A DNA stretch of 64,000 nucleotides from Ga0077527 sp038316355 (GCA_038316355.1 JBBQAO010000011.1:6717-70716), one strand, 5' to 3'; shown: positions 40,549 to 50,673, numbered from the stretch's first letter. Notes: a model not told the origin generated them from the sequence alone. A program made the numbers and translations.

Positions 40549-40571
40549 CCACGCTGCGGCGTGGTTTTTTT
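40549..40571 (+). terminator. Terminator of the frc transcript
   Basis: CCACGC (40549-40554) pairs with GCGTGG (40559-40564) around TGCG, followed by seven T (40565-40571). Confidence 0.9.
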
Positions 40572-40580
40572 GTTGTAAAT

Positions 40581-40610
40581 TCATAACTTATTGTTTTTAT
40601 TGATATTTTA
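40581..40610 (-). repeat. Dispersed AT-rich motif, copy 7
   Basis: Minus strand reads TATCAATAAAAACAATAAGT followed by TATG, an excellent consensus match, sharing TATCAATAAAAACAATA with copy 4 in fdsA. Confidence 0.6.
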
Positions 40611-40709
40611 ATCGGCGCCCGGCATTATTCGCTGTGCTCAGGGTTTGCGCGGTGCGTTTGTCGGTGTGCGAAGACCGGCGGTCGGAAGTGTCGCCATGGG
40701 GTGTGACGT

Positions 40710-40738
40710 TTGGCACCAAGTTCTCAAAAAAACATAAT
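40710..40738 (+). promoter_or_regulatory. Sigma-70 promoter of the signalling operon
   Basis: TTGGCA (40710-40715), 17-base spacer, CATAAT (40733-40738): both hexamers match five of six consensus positions. Predicted start near 40745, an 84-base leader. Confidence 0.72.
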
Positions 40739-40828
40739 GCTTAGAGGCGGATATCGTAAAATCTCTTAAACTCCGCCGTTAAGCCATTCAGCGGAAACAA
40801 AAAAACAAGCGGAACGGGCGCAAAAGAG

Positions 40829-43392
40829 ATGAAAAAGCTGAATTTCTGGAAGGCCGACTGGTTTGTCGGGCTCATTGTTGCCGTGATCATGCTGATTGCG
40901 GCGCGCGGCGACCTGATCCAGAGCCTGGAACGCAAGGCCTATGACCTTGGCGTTCAGGCGGCCAGCCGTACGCCGTCCGACCGCATCGCGGTGATCGCCA
41001 TCGACGATGCCAGTATCGCCAACATCGGCCGCTGGCCTTGGTCGCGTGATGTCCATGCCCGCATGATCGACCTGCTGGCGGGTGCCAAAGCCAAGGTCAT
41101 TGCCAACACCACGTTTTTTTTCGAGCCGCAGCGTGATGCCGGGCTGGTCTACGTCGAAAAACTGCTGAATCTGCACAATGAGCTGACCACCGATCCGAAG
41201 GCGGCCGGCAACGAAGGACTGGCGCGGATCGGCGCGGTGCTGACCGAGGCCGAACAGGCGCTCAACACCGACCGCAAACTCGCCAGCAGCACGAAGGCGG
41301 CCGGCAATGTCGTGCTGCCGCTGGTGTTCCAGCAACTGGCCGAACCCCAGGGCAATCCGGACAAACCGCTGCCACCTTACGTGCTGGCCAGCGGCATGGC
41401 CGGCCCGCGCGGCGTGGACACGCTGCCGCCCCCGGGCGTGTTCCCGCTGTATCCGGTGGCTGAACTCGGACCGGCGGTCGCCGGCATCGGTCATCTGAAT
41501 GCGGATATCGACGTCGACGGTGCGGTGCGTTCGGAACCGCTGCTGGTGCGTTATTACGATCAAGTGTTTCCGGCCTTGTCGGTGGTGGTGGCGGCGCGCA
41601 GCCTGAATCTGGGTGTTGCCGACATCAAACCGGCCTGGGGTGAAGCGCTGCAAATCGGCAAGCTGCGGGTGCGCACGGATGCCGAACTGCGCATGCACAC
41701 CTTCTTTTATGCCGACCGCGACGGCCGTTCGGCGTTTCCGGTGGATTCTTTTTTTGACGTGCTGAGCGGCAAGGTGCCGGCGGCCAAATTTCAGGACAAG
41801 ATTGTGCTGATCGGCGCCACGGCGGCCGGCCTCGGTTCGGCGCAGGTCACGCCGATATCGCCGGCCACAGCACCGGTACTGACTCTGGCGCACACAGTAT
41901 CGAGCATCCTCGGCGAACATTTTTTTGTGACACCGTCGTGGGGTATCTGGGTGCAGATCGGCGTCTTTTTGCTGGTGGCGCTGTACCTGATTGTTGCGCT
42001 GCCACGGCTCAAGGCCGGTATCGCCGCGTTGCTCAGCCTGGCGATCGGTGTGGCGCTGCTCGGTGCGCATTTCGGCTTGATGGTGACGCAGCTGACCTGG
42101 ATCCCGCTGATGGCATCGGTGGCGCTGCTGGCCGTGGGTTACGCCGGGCTGACAACCAAACGTTTTCTGGTGACCGAGCGCGGCAAGGAAAAATCCGATG
42201 CTGATTCCGCGGAATCCAATCGCATGCTGGGCATTGCCTACCAGGCCCAGGGACAACTGGATCTGGCCTGGGACAAGTTCCGGCAATGTCCGCTGGCGGA
42301 TCCCGTAATGGAAAATCTTTATGCGCTGGCGCTGGATTTCGAACGCAAGCGGCAGTTCAACAAGGCCGAATCCGTGTTTCAGTACATGGCCGAATTTAAT
42401 CCGAAATTCCGCGACCTCGAACAGCGGCTGACGCGCGCCAAAGCGCTGTCGGAAACGGTGATTCTTGGCGGCGCGCAGGGACATCCCGGCGGCACCATGA
42501 TGCTGCCCGGCGGCGGCATGGAAAAGCCGATGCTCGGTCGCTACCAGATCGAGAAAGAGCTCGGCAAGGGCGCGATGGGCGTGGTTTATCTCGGCAAGGA
42601 TCCCAAGATCGGCCGCGTGGTGGCGATCAAGACCATGGCCTTGTCGCAGGAATTTGAGGGCGATGAGCTGGTCGAGGTCAAAGAGCGCTTTTTCCGCGAA
42701 GCGGAAACCGCGGGTCGCCTGACGCACCCCAGCATCGTCACCATTTACGATGCCGGCGAAGAACATGATCTGGCGTATATCGCAATGGAATTTCTCAAGG
42801 GCCGCGATCTGGCGCCGTTTACCAAACCCGATGCGCTGCTGCCGATGCTGCAGGTGCTGTCGATCGTTGCCCGCGTCGCCGAGGCGCTGGGTTATGCGCA
42901 CCTGCAGAATGTCGTGCATCGCGATATCAAACCGGCGAACATCATGTACGAGCCGGAAAGTGACATTGCGAAAGTGACCGACTTCGGTATTGCACGGGTG
43001 ACCGATTCCTCCAAAACCAAGACCGGCATGGTGCTCGGCACCCCGTCCTACATGTCGCCGGAACAACTGGCCGGGAAGAAAGTGGAGGGGCGCTCCGACT
43101 TGTTTCGCTGGGCGTCATGCTCTACCAGATGTTGAGCGGCAGTCTGCCTTTCCAGGGTGAATCAATGGCGCAGCTGATGTTCAAGATCGCCAACGAGCCC
43201 CACCTTGATATCCGCAAGGTGAAGCCGGATCTGCCTGCGTGCGTGGCGGCGATCACCAACAAGGCGCTGGCCAAGGATCCCGACCAGAGGTATCAGAACG
43301 GCGAGCAGATGGCCAAGGCCATCCGTCTTTGCCTCGGTACCCTGGTGGACAAACCCCACGCTGATACCGCTGCATCCTTAGGCCCCGAATGA
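40829..43392 (+). pseudogene. CHASE2-Ser/Thr protein kinase, split by a single-base frameshift
   Basis: The N-terminal frame (768 codons, to 43135) has a signal-anchor helix, a large extracytoplasmic CHASE2 domain (about residues 30-330), three transmembrane helices (~345-425), a TPR-like linker and a Hanks kinase: GKGAMGVVYLGKD, VAIKTM, HRDIKPANIMY, DFGIARV, GTPSYMSPEQL. At 43103-43105 one T appears to be missing from a T run: after EGRSDLF the expected SLGVMLYQMLSG is found in the +1 frame, which runs on to the stop at 43390. Restoring one T gives an 854-residue kinase whose stop overlaps the next ATG. A sequencing error in the T run, a real recent mutation or slippage are all possible. Confidence 0.85.
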
Positions 43393-44201
43393 ACGACTTG
43401 TCCAACGTCATTGAAATCACCACCGCCACCCATCCGGGCATGGTGCGGTCGCATAACGAGGACAGCATTTCCGCCGACGCCGCGACCGGTCTCGCGGTGC
43501 TGGCTGACGGCATGGGCGGTTACAATGCCGGCGAGGTGGCCAGCGGCATTGCGGTGGCAATGATCAGCGCGGAGCTGAAAAAAGCGCTGGCGGCGGCCAA
43601 CGGCGAACTCGATGCGGCGGCCGTGGAACGCCTGGTCGGCGAACATGCGGTGCGCGCCAACAATGCGATTTTTCAGGCTGCGCAAAATCAGGCGCAATAC
43701 GCCGGCATGGGCACCACGCTGGTTGTTGCGCTGTGGCATGACAACTCGCTGGTGGTCGGGCACATCGGCGATTCACGGTTGTACCGGTTTCGTGACAACA
43801 AGCTTGAGCAGGTCACGCGCGACCACTCGCTGCTGCAGGAACAGATCGACAGCGGCTTGATTACCAAGGCGCAGGCCCGCCATTCGCAGAACAAGAATCT
43901 GGTGACGCGGGCGGTGGGCATTGATCCGGAAGTCGAGACCGAAGTCCACAGCTACCCGGTTCAGGCCGGCGATATCTACCTGCTGTGTTCGGACGGGCTC
44001 AACGACATGGTGACGGATGAGGACATGGAGTTGACGCTGGCGTCGCTGCAGGCCAATCTGCCCCTGGCCGCAGCGCAACTGGTGCAGCAGGCGAACGACA
44101 ATGGCGGGCGTGACAATGTTTCGGTTATTCTGGCGCGTGTGCTGAAGAGTTTTCCGGCGCGCTCCGGGTTGGTCGACCGGTTGAAGTCCTGGTTCAGATA
44201 A
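43389..44201 (+). CDS. PP2C-family Ser/Thr protein phosphatase (Stp1/PrpC type)
   Basis: A 270-residue bacterial PP2C that removes phosphate from proteins modified by the neighbouring kinase. The metal-binding motifs are present: MVRSHNEDSI, VLADGMGGYNAGEVAS, MGTTLV, VGHIGDSRLYRFRD, SDGLNDMVTDED and GGRDNVSVIL. The ATG overlaps the kinase stop codon (ATGA), so the pair is translationally coupled and the frameshift upstream could reduce its expression. No membrane segment is visible, so the enzyme is cytoplasmic. Confidence 0.93.
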   Translation: MNDLSNVIEITTATHPGMVRSHNEDSISADAATGLAVLADGMGGYNAGEVASGIAVAMISAELKKALAAANGELDAAAVERLVGEHAVRANNAIFQAAQNQAQYAGMGTTLVVALWHDNSLVVGHIGDSRLYRFRDNKLEQVTRDHSLLQEQIDSGLITKAQARHSQNKNLVTRAVGIDPEVETEVHSYPVQAGDIYLLCSDGLNDMVTDEDMELTLASLQANLPLAAAQLVQQANDNGGRDNVSVILARVLKSFPARSGLVDRLKSWFR

Positions 44202-44218
44202 GCAACGGGGATACTACT

Positions 44219-45016
44219 ATGGCGAAGTTGATACTTTCTCTTGAAGGCTCGATGATCCGCGAGGTTGCGCTCGACAAGGAGCGGATCATGATCGGCCGCA
44301 AGCCTTCCAACGAGATCCAGATCGAGAATCTGGCGGTCAGCGGCGAGCACGCCTGCATTGTGACCATCCTCAACGATTCGTTTCTTGAGGACATGGGTTC
44401 GACCAACGGCACCCTGGTCAACGGCAATCCGATCAAGAAGCACATTCTGCAGAACAACGATGTGATCGAGATCGGCAAATACAAGCTGAAATACGTTGCA
44501 GAGGCGCCGGCGGCAGGCCATGGCAACGAGGATTTCGAGAAAACGATGATATTGCGCGCCCCGTCCAAGGCGGCGGCTGCGGCGCCCAAGCCGGCCAATG
44601 AACCTGCGCCGCCGCCGAAACCCTCGACTCCGCCGCCCACGCCGCGGTCGGTGCCGCCGCCGGCCAAACCTGCTGAACCCGCACCCGCATCCGCATCCGT
44701 ACCCGCACCTGCGCCGGCCGCGGTTGCGCCAGCCAAGCCCGCCGATGCACAGCCCCTCGCTGCGGTGCAGATCCTGAGCGGCCCCAGCGCGGGCAAAGAG
44801 CTCGACCTCGTCAAGAACCTGACCACGCTGGGCAAACCCGGCCTCCAGGTGGCGGTGATTACGCGCCGTCCGCAGGGTTATTTCATCACCCATGTTGAAG
44901 GCGCAAAGTTCCCGATCATCAACGGCAAGATGATTGATGCCCAGGCGCAGCCCCTGCAGGATCATGACGTGATTGAGCTGGCTGGCGTGAAAATGGAATT
45001 TTTTGTAAAGCAATAA
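44219..45016 (+). CDS. FHA-domain protein with Pro/Ala-rich linker
   Basis: A 265-residue adaptor. The N-terminal FHA domain (residues ~5-100) has the phosphothreonine-binding pattern IMIGRKPSNEIQI, VSGEHA, MGSTNGTLVNG. A linker of about 65 residues of Pro, Ala and Lys follows, then a C-terminal FHA-like domain (~180-265, TLGKPG..INGKMI..DVIELAGVKMEFF). It starts 17 bases after the PP2C stop. In such kinase-phosphatase clusters the FHA protein normally reads the phosphorylated output, here probably of the CHASE2 kinase. Confidence 0.9.
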   Translation: MAKLILSLEGSMIREVALDKERIMIGRKPSNEIQIENLAVSGEHACIVTILNDSFLEDMGSTNGTLVNGNPIKKHILQNNDVIEIGKYKLKYVAEAPAAGHGNEDFEKTMILRAPSKAAAAAPKPANEPAPPPKPSTPPPTPRSVPPPAKPAEPAPASASVPAPAPAAVAPAKPADAQPLAAVQILSGPSAGKELDLVKNLTTLGKPGLQVAVITRRPQGYFITHVEGAKFPIINGKMIDAQAQPLQDHDVIELAGVKMEFFVKQ

Positions 45017-45144
45017 AAAGATCGCGCGGTGCGTTTTTGTGAAATGCGCGCTGCGCGACAGACAGCATGGGGGCCGGGCGGATCTGCGGCGCGCCCGGAC
45101 GATGTGATGGCCCTGTTACGGCAGGGCTGCTTTAGGACGACAGG

Positions 45145-47376
45145 GTGAAAAAACATCTGGCGCGCATAGCGATAGGCATGGCGATTGTCGCTTTGTTTCT
45201 CGCCCATGCAGTACATGTCTTGCGGGTTCCGCTGCTCGACAATCTCGAGGCCATTGTTTACGACACGCGGCTGCGTTTGACGATGCCGCGCACCGTCGAT
45301 CCGCGCGTGGTCATTCTCGACATCGACGAAAAAAGCCTGCAGGAAAAGGAAAAAGGCGGCGAAGGCCGCTGGCCATGGCCGCGCGACCGGCTGGCATTGC
45401 TGCTCGACAAGCTGTTCGACAAGTACGGCATCGCCGTCGTCGGCTTCGACGTGGTGTTTGCCGAGCGCGATGAGTCTTCGGGCATCCGTGTGCTCGAGCG
45501 GCTGGGGCAGCGCGAGCTGAAGGGGGTGCCGCAATTCCAGTCCGTGCTGGACCAGGTGCGGCCGCAGCTCGAATACGACGACATCTTCGCACGCAAAATG
45601 AAGGGTCGCGCGGTGGTGCTGGGGCATGTGTTCCTCAGCGACGATCCGGCCAATGCCACCAAAAAGGGGATGTTGCCGCCACCGGTGCTGCCGGCCGGCG
45701 CTTTTGGCGCGCGCAAGGTCGGCGTCACCTCGTGGTCCGGCTATACCGCAAACCTGGAACGGCTGCAGCGCGCAGCAAGCAGTTCGGGACACATCAATCC
45801 GCTGCCGGATCAGGATGGCATTACCCGGCGCGTACCGATACTGGTCGAACATGCCGGCGCCTATTACGAGCCGCTGTCGCTGGCAATGGTGCGGGCGGTG
45901 CATGGCCAGCCGCCGGTGGTGCCGGTGGTCAATCAGGACAGTGGCGATTACAGCGGTCTGGAATGGATCAAGACCGGGCCGTTTGAAATCCCGGTCGATT
46001 TTCAGGCGGCGGCGCTGGTGCCTTATCGTGGCGCCAAGGGCAGCTACCGGTATTACTCGCTGGTCGATGTGCTGAACGAGCGCGTTCCTGTCGAAGAACT
46101 CCGCGGCAAAATCGCGCTGATCGGCACCACGGCGCCAGGCCTGCTGGACCTGCGGGCGACACCGGTGGATCCGGTGTATCCCGGGGTGGAGATCCACGCC
46201 AACCTGATCAGCGGCATACTCGACGGCAACATCAAGCAGCGTCCGCCCTATGTGGTCGGCGCCGAGTTTGTGCTGCTGCTGCTGTCCGGCGTGGTGCTGA
46301 CGCTGCTGTTGCCGCGGCTGACACCGTTCAAATCGATGCTGGTGACGGCGCTTGCGCTGGTGGCGGTGGTTGTCGCCAATCTGGTGGTGTTCCATACCGG
46401 GCATCTGGTGCTGCCACTGGCTTCCGGACTGCTGCTGGTGTTGATCCTGTTTACCTTCAACATGGCCTACGGCTTCCTGGTCGAGGCGCGCGGCACACGA
46501 TTGATCACCGGGCTGTTCGGGCAATATGTGCCGCCCGAACTGGTCGAACAGATGGCGCTCAACCCCGAGCAATTCAACATGGCACCGCGCGCCGAAGATC
46601 TCACGGTGCTGTTTTCCGACGTGCGCGGGTTCACCACGATTTCGGAGAGCCTCTCGCCCGAGGACCTGTCGGTATATATCAATGATTACCTGACTACGAT
46701 GAGCATGGTGATCCGCGAAGGACATCGCGGCACGCTGGACAAGTACATCGGCGACGCGATCATGGCTTTCTGGGGCGCCCCGATGGCGGATCTGAACCAT
46801 GCTCAGAACGCCGTGCTGGCCGCGCTCGACATGATGAAACAGGCAGTGGTGCTCAACAAAAAATTCAGTGAAAAAGGCTGGCCGCCGTTTGCGATCGGCA
46901 TCGGCGTCAACTCCGGTGTGATGCGCGTCGGCGACATGGGTTCGAAGATCCGCAAGGCCTATACCGTGATGGGCGACGCGGTTAATCTGGGCTCCCGGCT
47001 GGAAGGCATTACCAAGCAGTATGGGGTCGACATCATCATCGGTGAACCCACCAAACAGCGTATCACCGGCATCGTGCTGCGTGAAATCGACCTGGTGCAG
47101 GTCAAGGGCAAGGATCATCCGGTGGCGATCTACGAGCCGTTCGGGTTGGAAGGCGAAGTTGAACAAAGCCGGCTCAATGAAATCAAACTCTGGAACCAGG
47201 CGCTGCGGTTTTATCGCGCCCAGGAATGGGACAAAGCGGAGTTGCAACTCATCAATCTCAAGAAAGTTTCAGTGAAGCCCTACCTCTACGACGTGTTTCT
47301 GGAGCGTATCGCCGGGTACCGTGCCAATCCGCCGGATTCCGCATGGAACGGCGTGCACAAGTTTGATACCAAGTAA
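45145..47376 (+). CDS. CHASE2-domain class III adenylate/guanylate cyclase
   Basis: A 743-residue membrane receptor cyclase. A signal-anchor helix (about 5-24) leads to a CHASE2 domain to ~365, three transmembrane helices (~370-445), and a cytoplasmic class III cyclase domain from about 480: LTVLFSDVRGFTTISE, DKYIGDAIMAFWGAPM, AIGIGVNSGVMRVGDMG, YTVMGDAVNLGSRLEG. The two metal-binding Asp are present; the Lys/Asp adenine selectors suggest adenylate cyclase. The C-terminal ~80 residues resemble a TPR-like helix pair. The start is GTG 45145. Stop and the next ATG overlap by one base. Confidence 0.9.
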   Translation: MKKHLARIAIGMAIVALFLAHAVHVLRVPLLDNLEAIVYDTRLRLTMPRTVDPRVVILDIDEKSLQEKEKGGEGRWPWPRDRLALLLDKLFDKYGIAVVGFDVVFAERDESSGIRVLERLGQRELKGVPQFQSVLDQVRPQLEYDDIFARKMKGRAVVLGHVFLSDDPANATKKGMLPPPVLPAGAFGARKVGVTSWSGYTANLERLQRAASSSGHINPLPDQDGITRRVPILVEHAGAYYEPLSLAMVRAVHGQPPVVPVVNQDSGDYSGLEWIKTGPFEIPVDFQAAALVPYRGAKGSYRYYSLVDVLNERVPVEELRGKIALIGTTAPGLLDLRATPVDPVYPGVEIHANLISGILDGNIKQRPPYVVGAEFVLLLLSGVVLTLLLPRLTPFKSMLVTALALVAVVVANLVVFHTGHLVLPLASGLLLVLILFTFNMAYGFLVEARGTRLITGLFGQYVPPELVEQMALNPEQFNMAPRAEDLTVLFSDVRGFTTISESLSPEDLSVYINDYLTTMSMVIREGHRGTLDKYIGDAIMAFWGAPMADLNHAQNAVLAALDMMKQAVVLNKKFSEKGWPPFAIGIGVNSGVMRVGDMGSKIRKAYTVMGDAVNLGSRLEGITKQYGVDIIIGEPTKQRITGIVLREIDLVQVKGKDHPVAIYEPFGLEGEVEQSRLNEIKLWNQALRFYRAQEWDKAELQLINLKKVSVKPYLYDVFLERIAGYRANPPDSAWNGVHKFDTK

Positions 47377-48143
47377 TGAGGCTGCGCATCCTCGGCTGCA
47401 GCGGCGGCATCGGCGGCAACCTGCGCACCACCTCGATGCTGCTCGACGACGATGTGCTGATTGATGCCGGGACCGGCGTCGGCGATCTGTCGCTGCAGCA
47501 ACTGGCGGACATCGACCATATTTTCCTGACGCACTCCCATCTGGATCATGTGACCTCAATCCCGTTCCTGCTCGACACCGTCGGCTGGCAGCGCAGCAAA
47601 CCGGTCACGCTGTATGCGATAGAGGAGACGCTCGACATCCTCAGCGAGCACCTGTTCAACTGGAAGCTGTGGCCCGATTTCCGGCAGATTCCGCACGCGC
47701 AGTCGCCAGTGCTGCGTTATGCCCCGGTCCGGGTGGGGGTGCCGGTGCGTCTTACCGGCGGGCGGACCATCACACCGGTGGCGGCGAACCACGTGGTGCC
47801 TGCCGTGGGTTTTCACCTGGATTCCGGTGCCGCCAGCCTGGTCTTTACCGGAGACACCACCAGCCAGGACGAATCCTGGAAATATATTAATAAAATCAAT
47901 AATTTAAAGCACATCATCATCGAGTCGGCGTTGTCGGATGCGGAGCGCGAACTTGCGGTAATCTCCAAGCATCTCTGTCCGGGCCTGCTGGCGGAGGAAC
48001 TGGCCAAACTGCAGTTGGACCCGGCCATTTATGTGACACACTTCAAACCACGGGAAGCGGAGCTGATCATGGAGCAGATCGTGGCCCGGGTGCCCGGGCG
48101 ACGGTTGCGCATGCTGGAGCAGAATCAGGTTTTTGAATTCTGA
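47376..48143 (+). CDS. Metallo-beta-lactamase-fold, class II cyclic nucleotide phosphodiesterase-like protein
   Basis: A 255-residue metallohydrolase. It starts MRLRILGCSGGIGGNLRTTSMLLDDDVLIDAGTG and has the zinc motif THSHLDHV, VTLYAIEETLDILSEHLFNWKLWPDF, and FTGDTTSQDESW, the layout of class II cAMP phosphodiesterases. Its overlap with the adenylate cyclase stop (TAATG) argues that it degrades the cyclic nucleotide the cyclase makes. A dispersed AT-rich motif lies in its coding sequence. Confidence 0.85.
   Translation: MRLRILGCSGGIGGNLRTTSMLLDDDVLIDAGTGVGDLSLQQLADIDHIFLTHSHLDHVTSIPFLLDTVGWQRSKPVTLYAIEETLDILSEHLFNWKLWPDFRQIPHAQSPVLRYAPVRVGVPVRLTGGRTITPVAANHVVPAVGFHLDSGAASLVFTGDTTSQDESWKYINKINNLKHIIIESALSDAERELAVISKHLCPGLLAEELAKLQLDPAIYVTHFKPREAELIMEQIVARVPGRRLRMLEQNQVFEF
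47883..47908 (+). repeat. Dispersed AT-rich motif, copy 8 (inside the phosphodiesterase gene)
   Basis: TATTAATAAAATCAATAATT and following TAAAG encode YINKINNLK. It is read in the same frame as copy 10 in soxB. The surrounding peptide is not lengthened, so this is not an insertion. Confidence 0.6.
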
Positions 48144-48180
48144 GTCCGGCGCGGCGCTGCAGGACCCCGCGTCGGCACCA

Positions 48181-48252
48181 GCAGCAACAGCAGCACCAGC
48201 AGCAACAGCAGTAACAGCAGTAACAGCAGTAACAGTAGCAACAGTAGCAACG
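48181..48252 (+). repeat. 9-bp tandem repeat, eight copies
   Basis: Units of GCAGCAACA-type (variants GCAGCACCA, GCAGTAACA, GTAGCAACA, GTAGCAACG) fill 48181-48252 between the phosphodiesterase stop and the next gene. In the frame of both flanking genes it would read as Ser/Asn repeats without a stop. Copy number is a candidate for slippage. Confidence 0.9.
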
Positions 48253-48269
48253 GAAACAGAGGGGTGATC

Positions 48270-50648
48270 ATGAGTACAGTACTCCAGAGCAAGCCGGTAG
48301 CCGCCGAAAATCTGGCTGAAAAAGTAAACTTTCAGCAGAAGCTGCAGGTCGTTACCAACAAGATCCATGCGACCAAGAACATCGACGAGATCATTCTCGA
48401 GATGTCGCAGGAACTCTGCACCCTGTTCAATGCCGACCGCCTGACCATTTATCTGCTCAGCGAGGACAAGGGCTCAATCATTTCCAAGGTCAAGACCGGG
48501 CTGACTTCGTTCAAGGACATCAAGCTCCCGATCAACGAGCAGTCCATCGCCGGCTTCGTCGCCACCAACAAGCGTGTGGTCAACATCCGTGACGTCTATG
48601 ACGATGCGGAGCTCAAATCCTACAGCGCGCAGCTGAATTTCCTCAAAGCGGTCGATGCCAAGACCGGGTACCGCACCAAGCAGATGCTGGTGGCCCCGGT
48701 GCTGGATGCCAAAGCCAAGGACCTGATCGGCGTGGTCCAGATCATCAACAACAAGGGCGGGCAGCCGTTTCCGCCGATGATGGAAGAGGGTGTGTTGTCG
48801 CTGACCGAGACGCTGGCCATTGCCTTCCGCCAGCGCCAGGGTCCGATGATGCAGGTGCGCAGCAAGTACGACGGGCTTGTCACCAACGCGGTGATTTCGG
48901 GTGAAGAACTCGAACTCGCCCAGCGTTCGGCGCGGCGCAAGAACCTCGACGTCGAAATCGTGCTGAAGGACGAGTTCCAGGTCAAGCTGCCGGCGCTGGG
49001 TGATGCGCTGGGAAGCTATTTCGGCGTGCCCTACGAGCCGTTCAAACAGGATCGCATCAAGCCGCCGGATCTGATGAAAAACATGAACCGCGAGTTCTGT
49101 CAGACCAATCAGTGGATGCCGCTGGACGAAACCAAAGACGGCATTGTCGTGATGACCACCGACCCGGAGCGGGTCAAGGCATCACGCATGGTCAGCAATG
49201 TGTTTCCGAAGAGCAAGATTGTCTTCCGGGTCACCACCAACAGCGAGTTTGTAAGCACGCTGGACCAGATGTTTGGCGCGAGCAGCGGGCTTGAGGATTC
49301 CGGCAACATCGAGGACATGCTCGGCACGCTGGATGACGATGCCGAAGGCGAAGGCACCGGTGGTGATGATGTGGCCTCTGCCGCGGCCGACAACGAGCTG
49401 GTCAAACTCGTCAACAAGATCATCATCGATGCTTACCAGATGGGCGCTTCGGACATCCACATCGAACCTTATCCCGGCAAGGCGAAAACCGAAATCCGCT
49501 TTCGTCGTGACGGCACGCTGCAGCCGTACATCCAGATTCCGGCAAGTTACCGCAGTGCGCTCGCCGCGCGGCTGAAAATCATGTGCGACCTGGATATTTC
49601 GGAGCGCCGTCGTCCGCAGGACGGCAAGATCAAATTCAAGAAATACGGGCCGCTGGACATCGAATTGCGGGTGGCGACCATCCCGTCCGCCGGTGGCGTC
49701 GAAGACATCGTGATGCGGATACTGGCGGCGGGGGAGCCGATCCAGCTGGATAAGCTCGGCCTGACCAAATACAACCTCGAGACGCTGAAGGAGGTCGTGT
49801 CCAAGCCGTACGGCCTGTTCTTTGTCTGTGGCCCGACCGGCTCCGGCAAGACGACAACGCTGCACTCGGTGCTGGGTTACCTGAATACTTCGGACACCAA
49901 AATCTGGACCGCGGAAGACCCGGTCGAGATTACGCAAAAAGGCCTGCGCCAGGTGCAGATGAACCCCAAGGCGGGGATGACCTTTGCGGTGGCAATGAAG
50001 GCCTTCCTGCGCGCTGACCCGGACATCATCATGGTCGGCGAGATGCGCGACAAGGAAACCGCCGGCACCGGTATTGAGGCTTCGCTGACGGGTCACCTGG
50101 TGTTCGCCACACTGCATACCAACAGTGCGCCGGAATCGATCATCCGCCTGCTCGACATGGGTATGGATCCGTTCAACTTTGCCGATGCGCTGTTGGGCAT
50201 TCTGGCGCAGCGTCTGGCCAAGCGACTGTGCGGCAAGTGCAAGAAACCGCACAATGCGACTGCCGAGGAGATTCAGGCGCTGATGGTCGAGTATGCGATG
50301 GAACTGAAAAACACCGAGACCTGGAAAAAGGATCCCAAGGCGGCCGAAGCCAAACTGCTGGAAGACTGGATTGCCAATTATGGCGGCGAGAGCGGCAAGC
50401 TGGTGATTCACGACCCGGTGGGTTGCGAAACCTGCGGCGGCAGTGGTTACAAGGGGCGGGTGGGTCTGCACGAGCTGCTGGTGGGCACCGACGCGCTGAA
50501 AAAGAACATCCAGGAACATGCGCGCGTTGCGGAAATGGTGGCGACCGCACTGGAATACGGCATGCGTACCCTGAAGCAGGACGGTATCGAGAAAGTGCTG
50601 ATGGGCATCACCGACATGAAGCAGGTCCGCGCTGTCTGTATCAAATAG
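48270..50648 (+). CDS. GAF-domain GspE/PilB-type secretion ATPase
   Basis: A 792-residue fusion. Residues ~20-185 form a GAF sensor domain (IDEIILEMSQELCTLFNADRLTIYLLSEDKG). Next is a T2SSE_N-type region to ~330 and the GspE ATPase from ~395: ASDIHIEPYPGKAKTEIRFRRDG, Walker A GPTGSGKTTTLHSV (about 521), Asp box TAEDPVEITQKGLRQVQMN, Walker B DPDIIMVGEMRD, HLVFATLHTN, and the four-cysteine zinc motif (CGKCKKP at ~653 and CETCGGSGY at ~720). No other type II or pilus genes adjoin. The GAF fusion suggests direct small-molecule control. ATG 48270 has AGAGGGG six bases upstream. Confidence 0.88.
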   Translation: MSTVLQSKPVAAENLAEKVNFQQKLQVVTNKIHATKNIDEIILEMSQELCTLFNADRLTIYLLSEDKGSIISKVKTGLTSFKDIKLPINEQSIAGFVATNKRVVNIRDVYDDAELKSYSAQLNFLKAVDAKTGYRTKQMLVAPVLDAKAKDLIGVVQIINNKGGQPFPPMMEEGVLSLTETLAIAFRQRQGPMMQVRSKYDGLVTNAVISGEELELAQRSARRKNLDVEIVLKDEFQVKLPALGDALGSYFGVPYEPFKQDRIKPPDLMKNMNREFCQTNQWMPLDETKDGIVVMTTDPERVKASRMVSNVFPKSKIVFRVTTNSEFVSTLDQMFGASSGLEDSGNIEDMLGTLDDDAEGEGTGGDDVASAAADNELVKLVNKIIIDAYQMGASDIHIEPYPGKAKTEIRFRRDGTLQPYIQIPASYRSALAARLKIMCDLDISERRRPQDGKIKFKKYGPLDIELRVATIPSAGGVEDIVMRILAAGEPIQLDKLGLTKYNLETLKEVVSKPYGLFFVCGPTGSGKTTTLHSVLGYLNTSDTKIWTAEDPVEITQKGLRQVQMNPKAGMTFAVAMKAFLRADPDIIMVGEMRDKETAGTGIEASLTGHLVFATLHTNSAPESIIRLLDMGMDPFNFADALLGILAQRLAKRLCGKCKKPHNATAEEIQALMVEYAMELKNTETWKKDPKAAEAKLLEDWIANYGGESGKLVIHDPVGCETCGGSGYKGRVGLHELLVGTDALKKNIQEHARVAEMVATALEYGMRTLKQDGIEKVLMGITDMKQVRAVCIK

Positions 50649-50673
50649 CATAGCCCCCTTCGTCCCGACCCCC

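Noticed and set aside
40711..40726. TGGCAC before the kinase operon as a sigma-54 element
   Set aside because: The -12 position lacks TTGC; a sigma-70 promoter with 17-base spacing fits better.
40829..43135. Naturally truncated kinase without its C-terminal lobe
   Set aside because: The missing lobe is fully encoded in the adjacent frame up to the PP2C start, so a one-base shift explains it better.
48181..48252. CRISPR or attachment-site repeat
   Set aside because: Nine-base units directly abut one another; it is a simple tandem repeat.
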